A DNA stretch of 64,000 nt from Colwellia sp. 12G3 (GTDB lineage: Bacteria; Pseudomonadota; Gammaproteobacteria; Enterobacterales; Alteromonadaceae), in NCBI RefSeq assembly GCF_002836775.1, contig NZ_PJAQ01000066.1, positions 372,001 to 436,000 on the forward strand, read 5' to 3'. A program made the translations under genes and the position numbers. The notes under the pieces were generated by a model that was not told the DNA's origin, ran no database searches, and saw only the letters and a list, made by a program, of their open reading frames with translations. Shown here in pieces: positions 35,784 through 46,028 of the stretch; the first letter of the stretch is position 1; every line of letters begins with the position of its first letter.

Positions 35784-36851
35784 CTACTGAGCTTTAACAA
35801 AAGGTAATAAACGGTAACCATCTATACGTACTCTATCCGATGGGATGTAGTGACGTACAGCGAGGTTGAAAACACCGGTATCATTATCAGTTTCGATGTT
35901 GTTTATCGCATCTTCACCACAACCTAAGCTGATTGTATACGTACCATCTTTGTTAGGTTTTGCGGTATTAGAGCTGACGTTAGCCAGGTCTTTAAACATG
36001 AAACCTTTTTTGTCATACACAGTGAAAGACCAAAACGCTTTATCTTTTGGATCTTCAAATGTTGCTTGATGACATTTATCCATTGGGAAGTTACCTGATA
36101 TCTCATAGATATTATCAACTGATTGTGCTCCACCCCAACCAATAGCCGCACCAACGGCATATTTTTTCTTCACAAATAATTCTTTTGAAGCATCGGTTGG
36201 CGCAGTAAACATACCAAACGTAAACTCAGCAGGGTTAGTTTTCAATAAGCTTGGTACTTGTGCTTTCAAACTATTCTCTACCGCATGGAAAGATTCTTTA
36301 TCTACCTGCACCGTATCAAATACCTTATTTGATTTGGCGGTAATTGACATTTTATCTTGTAACTTGTTCGCTTCTTCGGCAGAAAATCTTGCATCTAGGC
36401 GAACAAGTGCATATACATGTTCCCCTTTATGAGCGATTAAATTATAGGTACCTGGGCCGTATGTCATTGGTTGAACGCGGTGATCTTCTGTGACCACTTC
36501 TAACGACATGTAGGTACCTCCTGGAAGTTCAGGTACTTCAGGTAAAGTGACATAGGCACCTTTAGACACATCAACTAATGAGAATGAATAGTATGTATCA
36601 CGGTTCATACGAACTACGGGCTGTTGGTCAGTTGGCGTTAACAAACGTTTATGGTCAAACTTATTAACACCTACTTTATCTTGAATTTTAACTAATTGAC
36701 GTGAGGTTTCAAGCGTTGGATAGTTATCTTCAGTGACTACAACTCCGTCGCTAGCGAAAAACTCATCTAAGGTTGTTACTGTATTTACAGCTGTTGCTGA
36801 AAGTGATAATAAACTCATGCTGATTGCTGTTGCTAAAACTAATCTCTTCAT
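35784..36851 (-). CDS. periplasmic DUF1254/DUF1214 protein
   Basis: 355 residues with a signal peptide (cleavage near residue 22). N-terminal DUF1254-type segment around VRMNRDTYYSFSLVDVSKGAYVTLPE and the C-terminal DUF1214 block with WSFTVYDKKGFMFKDLAN, DGTYTISLGC and VRHYIPSDRV. Family function is unestablished; related proteins occur in many marine gammaproteobacteria. Monocistronic: its own terminator is at 35700 and the upstream 310 bp hold no gene on either strand. Confidence 0.85.
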   Translation of the reverse strand: MKRLVLATAISMSLLSLSATAVNTVTTLDEFFASDGVVVTEDNYPTLETSRQLVKIQDKVGVNKFDHKRLLTPTDQQPVVRMNRDTYYSFSLVDVSKGAYVTLPEVPELPGGTYMSLEVVTEDHRVQPMTYGPGTYNLIAHKGEHVYALVRLDARFSAEEANKLQDKMSITAKSNKVFDTVQVDKESFHAVENSLKAQVPSLLKTNPAEFTFGMFTAPTDASKELFVKKKYAVGAAIGWGGAQSVDNIYEISGNFPMDKCHQATFEDPKDKAFWSFTVYDKKGFMFKDLANVSSNTAKPNKDGTYTISLGCGEDAINNIETDNDTGVFNLAVRHYIPSDRVRIDGYRLLPFVKAQ

Positions 36852-37162
36852 TATTCATCCTTTAATTCTATTAAATTATTTACGCAGGCTTCTAACCTCG
36901 ACATTTTAATGCTCTCAGTTTAATCACATAAAAATTTACTGCAAATTAATAGATTACATAAATATTATGCATTTTATGCATAGAGCGTTGATGATCCCAG
37001 GTAGAGGTATTACCTTGAAATATTTTGATAGTATCATTGCTGTGAATATATATCACTAGTGAAATATGAGTAATAGGTAACATACCTATTTGAATAAACA
37101 TTATGATCTATCTCGCTTTGCCCCAAGCGAGTTAGTTATTTCAAATGAGTGACAAAAATCAC

Positions 37163-37339
37163 TTAACCACTACATACTTTATGTAGAGCTTCCCCTATTC
37201 TGATATTATTTTTATTTTCATAGGTGACTATGGAAACTTTGTCATTATCTAGTATTAACTTTTCATAGAAAGGATAAGTAACAAGAGGCTTATCACTATT
37301 TTCTATTATACTTTTTTTCAAATGTTCTTCATAAATCAT
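37163..37339 (-). CDS. possible small protein, unrecognised
   Basis: 58 residues from ATG 37339 (MIYEEHLKKSIIENSD...), acidic/basic mixture with no motif. A longer start at 37369 has no ribosome-binding sequence, while 37339 has AGAG about 11 bp upstream. It is supported only by length and amino-acid balance in a very AT-rich region, so it may be chance. The surrounding gene-free DNA (36852-37162 and 37370-37621) shows only a direct TATGCAT repeat near 36966 and a short ACGACAAAAA repeat near 37475-37500. Confidence 0.3.
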   Translation of the reverse strand: MIYEEHLKKSIIENSDKPLVTYPFYEKLILDNDKVSIVTYENKNNIRIGEALHKVCSG

Positions 37340-37621
37340 ATATGTTTTCTCTAGTTTGAATAGGAACATAACTGTTTCGATATTTATGTAGTCATCAGTT
37401 AATTGAGCTTATCATCATTATTTTCTAGTACAGGAGTTTACACTTGTGTGGCACAGTACCTCACTGAACGAAACAAAACGACAAAAACGACAAAAACAAC
37501 TTTATATAACGAGCATATTATATAAATATGATATAAATCAAGTTAAATTGAATTACGACCAATATGTACGAGTCATTTACTGTTATATTAGGAATAACTT
37601 GATTTCATAAGGATAATTGAA

Positions 37622-38200
37622 TTGAATATAAGTGATAAATCACTTTTAACACCATCAGAAGCGGCAAAACTACTGCATGTTGCACCAACGACTATTCGTC
37701 ATTGGGCTCAAATTGGTCGCTTGCCTTTTATTACGACTCCCGGTGGACATAGACGATTCGACAAAAGCGATATCTTATCCTTGATGTCCCAACCTAGTTC
37801 AAACACTAAAAATGATTTCTCTATTTTGATCATTGAGGATGATAAAGAGTTTGCTGATATGCTTACGCAATTTTTACAAAGCCTTTTCCCTCAGACTAAA
37901 ATAAAAATAGCGTACAGTCCTTTTGATGCAGGTGATCTACTCCATACTTTTAAGCCTGACTTGGTGATGCTCGATTTAATGATGGCTGGTATTAATGGAT
38001 TTTCTATTTGCCACCGCATTAAAAGCGCACCATCGACAGCAAATATTATAGTGATTGCAATGACAGGTTTGCTAACAGATGACAATGTGAAAAGGATAGT
38101 CGAATTAGGGGCTGAAACTTGCTTTGGGAAACCACTAGACTTTACGCTTTTACAAAAAACTATTGAGGGATTTATCGAGCAAAAAAGGCCTTCGATATAA
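37622..38200 (+). CDS. excisionase-type HTH fused to a response-regulator receiver domain
   Basis: 192 residues. Residues 7-58 are a MerR/BldC-excisionase-like HTH (LTPSEAAKLLHVAPTTIRHW, then TPGGHRRFDKSDI). Residues 68-185 are a receiver domain with acidic IIEDD, phosphoacceptor Asp in VMLDLMM (about 119), Thr/Ser switch region IAMTG and Lys in CFGKPLD. The usual order in response regulators is receiver first, so this is an inverted architecture. Start is TTG 37622 with AAGGA 8 bp upstream; there is no in-frame ATG before the HTH. No intact kinase is adjacent, only a PAS remnant downstream. Confidence 0.8.
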   Translation: MNISDKSLLTPSEAAKLLHVAPTTIRHWAQIGRLPFITTPGGHRRFDKSDILSLMSQPSSNTKNDFSILIIEDDKEFADMLTQFLQSLFPQTKIKIAYSPFDAGDLLHTFKPDLVMLDLMMAGINGFSICHRIKSAPSTANIIVIAMTGLLTDDNVKRIVELGAETCFGKPLDFTLLQKTIEGFIEQKRPSI

Positions 38201-38303
38201 ACGTCAATAAAAAACTGAACATGTCTCTTTTATTACTATTACCTGATTATCTTACATAGAACTATAGCTATGCTAATTAATGCAAAATAACATCTCTGAG
38301 TAA

Positions 38304-38618
38304 TTCTTCAAACTCTCTATTGATATGCTGTGTGTGCTTAACAAAGCGAGATATTTTCAAACGGTGAATCCATCATTTAGTCGGGCATTAGGATATAAAG
38401 AAGAAGAGTTACTCACCACCCCTATTATTGACTTTATAAACCCGGATGATGTTGATAGAACAATGAATAGGATAGGTTACAAAGTATCGTACCCAAATAT
38501 CTTTAATATATTGTTAAATCGTCTCATATTAAATCGTCCTCTATTAAATCGTCCTATATTAGTAGTTAATATTCATGTTTTGTATCTCTCTTTGTACCCC
38601 AAAGCATCAAAAAATTAA
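38304..38618 (+). pseudogene. remnant of a PAS-domain sensor gene
   Basis: From 38304, just after an in-frame TAA (38301), the translation runs FFKLSIDMLCVLNKARYF, then TVNPSFSRALGYKEEELLTT and FINPDDVDRTMNR. This matches the first half of a PAS domain of sensor kinases ('FxLSxDLLCVAG...FxxVNPAFxRxLGYxxEELL...FxHPDD'). After about 55 residues homology stops and the frame enters a 15-bp tandem repeat, ending at 38618. Both the N-terminal leader and the rest of the protein are missing, so this looks like a decayed partner of the upstream HTH-receiver gene. Confidence 0.6.
38514..38558 (+). repeat. 15-bp tandem repeat, three copies
   Basis: TTAAATCGTCTCATA, TTAAATCGTCCTCTA, TTAAATCGTCCTATA in a row. 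Being a multiple of three, it encodes repeated Leu-Asn-Arg pentapeptides in the PAS remnant frame. Confidence 0.8.
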
Positions 38619-38973
38619 GACGTTTAGGTCAGCGCTCCGTTCATAAAGCTGATGTAAACATTGGGGACGTTTTTATGTACCCAATCAGCAAACTTGTCAT
38701 TTAATCTATCTCGATTCAGGCTCAAAGTGAGCGTGAATCTGAATGAATTCGAGCGATAATTTAGGTTGGTTGATGGTATGAGAGAGCATACGGAAGCTAG
38801 CTCTCAAGATTAGAAATAGTCAAAAAACCTAACTAATATATTCGATTCTCTCATTAGTTGTGATGATCAAAATATTTATTAGTAGCTAAGTTTTAAATAG
38901 CACAAATTTCGAATAACAAGGCGCTTAATTGAGCAACGATGTTATTGGATATTTAGATCATTAAAAAACTATT
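38619..38973. other. intergenic, nothing recognised
   Basis: 355 bp between the PAS remnant and the GH63 stop codon. No gene-like frame and no clear terminator for the GH63 gene. Confidence 0.4.
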
Positions 38974-41505
<2,532 letters not shown>

Positions 41506-41589
41506 TTATACCAATCGGAGCAATAAAACGTCCGATTTTTATACGTTACCAGCAAGTGGTATTAGATAAGCTTACTATGAAGTAAGTTC

Positions 41590-41605
41590 GGTATATTGTA
41601 TATCC
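41590..41605. promoter_or_regulatory. dyad GGTATATTGTATATCC upstream of the GH63 gene
   Basis: Near-palindrome 121 bp upstream of the GH63 start. Its complement shares TATACAATATACC with a dyad at 62418 in front of the S9 peptidase gene. Possibly one regulator's operator. The protein is unknown. Confidence 0.4.
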
Positions 41606-41646
41606 GTTTGTTTGGGTAAGGCGGGGTCCTGTCGAAAAGAGGCAAT

Positions 41647-41681
41647 AAAAAACCTGTAAAGCTGGGTAAGCCTTACAGGTT
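41647..41681 (-). terminator. terminator of the blaI/blaR-like operon
   Basis: AACCTGTAA pairs with TTACAGGTT. On the minus strand TTTTTTATT follows, 76 bp after the M56 gene's stop codon. Confidence 0.8.
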
Positions 41682-41756
41682 AAATACGTTGGTTTTTTAA
41701 CTGTTTATATTGTTATTTTTTATATATTTAATAGGTTACGAGTCTGATATTTGGGG

Positions 41757-43085
41757 TTATTGACTTACCTCGATACGCTCAATCAATGATTCTAATTTTT
41801 TTGATGATGGACCCATTAGATAATCTAATTGTACTAATAAGTTTTTAGATACCTTACCTGTTTCTTTATAACGCCATTGTTTTAATGCTCTAACAGCACT
41901 TTTATCAAAAACATAAGCGGGTTTAGCATTAACAACTTCGATATGGCTAACTGAGCCGTCGGCTTCAACATCAAATTTTAATACCACCGAACCTTCGGTA
42001 CCTGCCTCAGCTGCTGCAACAGGATACTTAGGCTCTATCCTTTGGGTTGGGTAAGCATGGACTTTTTCTTCTTTATGAGCCTCAGCCTTTTTATCTTGCA
42101 TCACTTGGCTGCCTGCGTAACTTACGCCAACCAATAATGAACTTGATATCAAGGTAACTAAGCTTATTTTAGCTACTTTAGCCATGGTGTTTTTTGCCGA
42201 TAAGCCTTTTGACATATGTTTTATTTGTTCTATTCGATTAAACATAAAGTGTTGTTCTCCGTTTTGCTTGAAACTAAGTAAAGTAAAAGCGTTGGGTGGC
42301 GATGTTTCCGCCGCTAATACCAGTGCTTTACAGTATTGGATCCTGGATTGAGTATGCTTTTGCGCCAAAACAACTTGGTCACAGGAATGCTCTTGATCTT
42401 GACGAAATGCCGCATAAGCACGCCAAGCTAGCGGATTGAACCAAAATAGCGCTAAGAGCAAAAGCGCTAGTTGGTTCGTCCACATATGGTGCTGAGAAAA
42501 ATGACAGACTTCATGACTGATGATCAGCTGTTGCTGCTCATGGGTATAAAGTGTTTCAAAGTCCTCAGGAATAACTAAAATCTGTTGGAATAACCCAATG
42601 AGTATCGGGCTATGTATATGGCTACTTTGTGCAATCATTAATTTATGTGCATTACTTTCGACTAATTGTTGCTGATATTTACTATCAATTAGAACTTCCA
42701 GTTTTAACGCTTTACGGTAGTTATATTGCGTTAAACTCCAGTAGCTAATAAGTAAGGTAAACCCTAGTAACCATGTACTACTTAGCCAGAAACCTAGTAG
42801 GTTATCTAATGATAATTCTTGAGTAATGCTTTGGCTTGGTGAAACTAAGAAACGTTGCATTAAACTATTTTGTGACTCAACAGTGGTTAGTTCATTTATG
42901 CTTAATTCACTTAAATGCTGCCAAGGTAAGGGAATAAAATAAAGCATTAAACTCAAAGGGATAATGAGCCATAAGTTATAAACAGTATTGGCATCAATAC
43001 TATTTCTTAACGGTCGGCGAATAACTAACATTATTGATAATAAAATAGTTAATGGCAGTAATGAATTCACTAACGCGCTAATCAT
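41757..43085 (-). CDS. M56 (BlaR1-like) membrane metallopeptidase with C-terminal TonB domain
   Basis: 442 residues. Four predicted membrane segments; zinc protease motif HEVCH in ISHEVCHFSQHHMW (about 190-194) and downstream EHSCDQ (Glu ligand) as in BlaR1/MecR1. After a fourth helix near 310, residues 348-425 form a TonB C-terminal domain (RIEPKYPVAAAEAGTEGSVVLKF...ALKQWRYKE). The penicillin-binding sensor of BlaR1 is absent and replaced by this domain. Together with the BlaI-type repressor it overlaps (8 bp) it would sense an envelope signal and cleave the repressor. The signal is unknown. Confidence 0.88.
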   Translation of the reverse strand: MISALVNSLLPLTILLSIMLVIRRPLRNSIDANTVYNLWLIIPLSLMLYFIPLPWQHLSELSINELTTVESQNSLMQRFLVSPSQSITQELSLDNLLGFWLSSTWLLGFTLLISYWSLTQYNYRKALKLEVLIDSKYQQQLVESNAHKLMIAQSSHIHSPILIGLFQQILVIPEDFETLYTHEQQQLIISHEVCHFSQHHMWTNQLALLLLALFWFNPLAWRAYAAFRQDQEHSCDQVVLAQKHTQSRIQYCKALVLAAETSPPNAFTLLSFKQNGEQHFMFNRIEQIKHMSKGLSAKNTMAKVAKISLVTLISSSLLVGVSYAGSQVMQDKKAEAHKEEKVHAYPTQRIEPKYPVAAAEAGTEGSVVLKFDVEADGSVSHIEVVNAKPAYVFDKSAVRALKQWRYKETGKVSKNLLVQLDYLMGPSSKKLESLIERIEVSQ

Positions 43086-43482
43086 TATTTTTCTCCCAGT
43101 CAGAAATTAATGATTTCAGTGCATTTATATCGTCTTTATTAAGGTCATTTTGCTTGGCAAAGCCCGCGACTAAAGGGGCTACTTTTCCGCTAAACATACG
43201 CTCGATTAAACTTTTACTCTCCTTTAATGTATAGGCTTCACGTTCTAATAAGGGAGTGTATAAGTAATGGCGTTGTTGCTTTTCAAAGCTTAGCGCCTGT
43301 TTTTTTACTAAACGGTTGAGTAATGTTTTTACGGTTTTATCATGCCATTGCTTGTCTTGATTTTTATCATCAGCACCATCGCTGCTTTCATTAAGTTTGG
43401 CAATTATATCGTTAGCGCTAGCAGGGTAGTTTTGCCATAGTGCTTCTAATACTTCAAATTCGGCATTACTTATTTCAGTCAT
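43078..43482 (-). CDS. BlaI/MecI/CopY-family repressor
   Basis: 134 residues from ATG 43482, with GGAAG 5 bp upstream. The frame is open 13 codons further (to 43521), but that extension reads through an operator and has no homology. Winged HTH with ISNAEFEVLEALWQNYPASANDIIAKL and KTVKTLLNRLVKKQALSFEKQQRHYLYTPL, dimerisation tail from about 90. A dimer binds two TACANNTGTA sites just upstream and is removed by proteolysis by the coupled M56 protein. Residues 35-45 (ESSDGADDKNQDKQ) form an unusually acidic insertion. Confidence 0.9.
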   Translation of the reverse strand: MTEISNAEFEVLEALWQNYPASANDIIAKLNESSDGADDKNQDKQWHDKTVKTLLNRLVKKQALSFEKQQRHYLYTPLLEREAYTLKESKSLIERMFSGKVAPLVAGFAKQNDLNKDDINALKSLISDWEKNND

Positions 43483-43506
43483 ATTACTTCCAGAAAAATA
43501 AACTAT

Positions 43507-43516
43507 TACACATGTA
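43507..43516. promoter_or_regulatory. BlaI/CopY-type operator 1
   Basis: TACACATGTA, exact match to the TACANNTGTA core of this family, 25 bp before the repressor start. It extends to ATTACACATGTAAT. Confidence 0.75.
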
Positions 43517-43532
43517 ATCAATACCTATAGAT

Positions 43533-43542
43533 TACACTTGTA
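43533..43542. promoter_or_regulatory. BlaI/CopY-type operator 2
   Basis: TACACTTGTA, flanked as GATTACACTTGTAATC, centre 26 bp from operator 1. Located so that it can also repress the divergent lipoprotein gene at 43620. Confidence 0.75.
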
Positions 43543-43559
43543 ATCATCACTGTCAATTG

Positions 43560-43600
43560 TTATTTTATCTGCGGTTATTTTATCTGCGGTTATTTTTTGG
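43560..43600 (+). repeat. 15-bp tandem repeat, about 2.7 copies
   Basis: TTATTTTATCTGCGG twice, then TTATTTTTTGG, immediately upstream of the lipoprotein start and downstream of the second operator. Slippage here would change the spacing of the leader. Confidence 0.75.
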
Positions 43601-43619
43601 ATATTAAGGATTGTAAAAA

Positions 43620-44309
43620 ATGAAGATTATATCTGTTGTACTAATGTGCTTTTTTATTTTGGCATGTTCATCAACAAAAGTTCATCTTTATACGCGTTAT
43701 TTATCAGCAGAGGAAACTCAAGGAGTCACGCAGGATTTAGAGGCGTTAGGCTTTGATGTTATCGCTAATACGCTTGTTTTTCCTGACGACATTGAGCAAT
43801 CGACATTACTCTATTCTCCCTTTGTAGAAGGTGAAAATAGTATAAATATTTTAATCAACTCACTTGATAAATCGGGTTGGGTTGTTTCTAGTGTAAAGCC
43901 TCTTTTTTCTGGTAATCACTATTACGCACAAAATAGCGTTGGTTTGCTTTTACTGCCTGATGGGCTGGTGAAAAATGATCAAGTCACAACGCAAGACCTT
44001 GCCAATGAATATGTAAGTAAAAAATGTCAACGTTCGATAAAACTTAGGTTAAATAGTGATGCAACTTATCAATTCTTATACTCAAATAATACTTACAATG
44101 AAAATGAGCAACTAAAAGGCAATTGGCAGATCACAAGTTACCCATATATTGAGTTGATCTCGTTGAATAAAGCGTGGCGTTTCTATTATGAAGTACACAA
44201 AAATATAGAGTCAGATGTGGTTGGTAAGATAGAAATTATTGAACTAAAACCGGTAGATGAGCAGTATACCTTGCCTGAATGTAGTTATGTTTATGGGATA
44301 AGAGCGTAA
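43620..44309 (+). CDS. uncharacterised lipoprotein divergent from the blaI-like gene
   Basis: 229 residues. Signal peptide with lipobox FILAC (Cys16) followed by Ser-Ser, so likely sorted to the outer membrane. The N-terminal half has paired beta-alpha-beta segments (LYTRYLSAEETQGVTQDLEALGFDVIA, then NILINSLDKSGWVVSSVKPLF) that look like a duplicated small fold. The C-terminal half (SIKLRLNSDATYQFLY...GNWQITSYPYIELISLNKAWRFYY) is beta-rich, lipocalin-like in rhythm. No family recognised. As it shares the 138-bp divergent region with two repressor operators, it may be the target of this signalling pair. Confidence 0.75.
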   Translation: MKIISVVLMCFFILACSSTKVHLYTRYLSAEETQGVTQDLEALGFDVIANTLVFPDDIEQSTLLYSPFVEGENSINILINSLDKSGWVVSSVKPLFSGNHYYAQNSVGLLLLPDGLVKNDQVTTQDLANEYVSKKCQRSIKLRLNSDATYQFLYSNNTYNENEQLKGNWQITSYPYIELISLNKAWRFYYEVHKNIESDVVGKIEIIELKPVDEQYTLPECSYVYGIRA

Positions 44310-44362
44310 CATCAATTACACTCATTACATTAAATATTTGGAGGGTTATCTAAAGCTAGAAC

Positions 44363-45931
44363 CTACTTTAACGACTGCAAAAACTCATCATGACTTGGTA
44401 GTTTATTAACAGTGCCATTGATAAGTGTTTTCAAACTTGCCATTAAATCGGTCAGTTGCTCCTTTGTTAGGGTATCAACTAAAGGGTGGTGGTCGTCAGG
44501 AATGTTACCTTGTCCTATCATCACTTGCTGCCAGGCGATTTCGGTAAATAAGTCGTCAGGTTTACAAAATACTTTGCCTGTTTTTTTGAATAACTCAATT
44601 TTATTCAGTAATGATTCAGGTATTTCCATACGCTGACAAGCACGCCAAAACTCACTATCACCTCGGTTGTTAAGCTTGTAATGCAAGATAATGAAATCAC
44701 GAATGCCTTCTAATTCAACTTTAGACTGACGGTTGAATTCATCAACTTCTTCTTGCTGAATGCCATTATGAGGGAAGAACTTCATCAAACGTATAGCGGC
44801 AGTTTGAATTAAATGTATATTGGTGGATTCAAGTGGTTCAAAGAAACCACTGGATAAACCAATGGCAATCACATTTTTATGCCATTGCTTTCGGCGACGA
44901 CCTGTTTTAAACGGAATAACTCTAGGCTCTGCCAGCGGTTTACCGTCAATATTATTGAGCAGCAATTCTTTCGCTTCATCATCGCTCATGTGTTTACTTG
45001 AGTATACTAAGCCATTACCTGTTCGATGCTGAAGTGGAATACGCCATTGCCAGCCAACCTTATGTGCGGTGGATCGGGTATAAGGCTCAATAGGCTCAAC
45101 TTTTTCACAAGGGACTGCGATCGCACGATCACAAGGCAGCCAATGTGAGTAATCTTCATAACCAGTACTGAGCGTTTTTTCGATTAATAACGCGGCGAGT
45201 CCGCTGCAGTCGATAAATAAATCACCCTTAATACAACGATCGTTTTCCAATAATACGCTTTCGATAAAGCCTGATTCATTATGCTGATTTACTTGCGTTA
45301 TAGTACCTTCAATACGTTTAACACCCATACCTATAGCATGTTTACTTAAGAATTTAGCGTATAACCCCGCATCAAAATGGTAGGCGTGGGCGAGTCCTGG
45401 CAAATTGGTATTTGGAATATTCCTAATCGGGGCAAACTTATGTTGTTTTGCTGCTTGGTAATTTAGTGAGAAATCCCAAAAGCTCTTACTGCTAATATTA
45501 GTACTATCAATATTAGTGCTATCAATTGACTGATTACTGGCGTTTTTATCTAGCTGAGCCCGCAGCCAAAAATGATGAAAGTCACAGAATGGAAATTTTT
45601 TACCTATGTTACCAAAAGCGTGCATATAACTATCACCCTCTTGATGCCAGTTATTGAATTCTATGCCTAACTTAATGGTGCCTTGTGTTTCTTTAATAAA
45701 AGCCTTTTCATCAATACCAATGGCGCTATTAAAATTAACGATAGGTGGAATAGTGGCTTCGCCAACACCAACAATACCAATTTTGTCAGATTCAACTAGC
45801 GTGATATTTAAGGCCTTTCCTAAAGTCTTTGCTAATAATGAAGCTGTCATCCATCCAGCAGTGCCACCACCGACAATAACAACGTTTTGAATCTTATTTT
45901 GCGTATGACTTTGACTGTTATTTTGTTGCAT
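44363..45931 (-). CDS. flavin-dependent tryptophan halogenase homologue
   Basis: 522 residues. FAD-binding [15 protein letters not shown] near 21-35; the halogenase family motif WxWxIP appears as [15 protein letters not shown] near 300, with the candidate catalytic Lys in [12 protein letters not shown] near 85. True tryptophan halogenases chlorinate or brominate indoles with FADH2 from a reductase. No reductase or indole pathway is nearby. The gene follows the TonB-dependent receptor gene (97 bp, with a hairpin terminator between). In many marine and freshwater bacteria such homologues accompany carbohydrate TonB receptors, with unknown function. Confidence 0.88.
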   Translation of the reverse strand: MQQNNSQSHTQNKIQNVVIVGGGTAGWMTASLLAKTLGKALNITLVESDKIGIVGVGEATIPPIVNFNSAIGIDEKAFIKETQGTIKLGIEFNNWHQEGDSYMHAFGNIGKKFPFCDFHHFWLRAQLDKNASNQSIDSTNIDSTNISSKSFWDFSLNYQAAKQHKFAPIRNIPNTNLPGLAHAYHFDAGLYAKFLSKHAIGMGVKRIEGTITQVNQHNESGFIESVLLENDRCIKGDLFIDCSGLAALLIEKTLSTGYEDYSHWLPCDRAIAVPCEKVEPIEPYTRSTAHKVGWQWRIPLQHRTGNGLVYSSKHMSDDEAKELLLNNIDGKPLAEPRVIPFKTGRRRKQWHKNVIAIGLSSGFFEPLESTNIHLIQTAAIRLMKFFPHNGIQQEEVDEFNRQSKVELEGIRDFIILHYKLNNRGDSEFWRACQRMEIPESLLNKIELFKKTGKVFCKPDDLFTEIAWQQVMIGQGNIPDDHHPLVDTLTKEQLTDLMASLKTLINGTVNKLPSHDEFLQSLK

Positions 45932-45975
45932 TGCACTTTCCTTAACCTGAGCAAAAATATTAATTAATGAAATAA

Positions 45976-46016
45976 AAAAGCCCTAGTAACACAGGTTCAC
46001 TAGGGCTTTATTTTTA
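45976..46016 (-). terminator. intra-operon terminator between TonB-dependent receptor and halogenase
   Basis: AAAGCCCTAGT pairs with ACTAGGGCTTT across an 11-base loop, with T-runs on both sides. On the minus strand it lies 12 bp past the receptor stop, so it probably lets only part of the transcripts continue into the halogenase gene. Confidence 0.8.
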
Positions 46017-46028
46017 TTTAAATTAAAA

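Noticed and set aside
41513..41540. AATCGGA/TCCGATT hairpin followed by TTTTT on the plus strand, preceded by TTATACCAAT
   Set aside because: No plus-strand gene ends there. The TATACCAA start resembles the MITE end but the rest does not match, so no element is claimed.
43483..43521. N-terminal extension of the BlaI-like repressor
   Set aside because: It reads through operator 1. The ATG at 43482 has a good ribosome-binding site and begins the family sequence.
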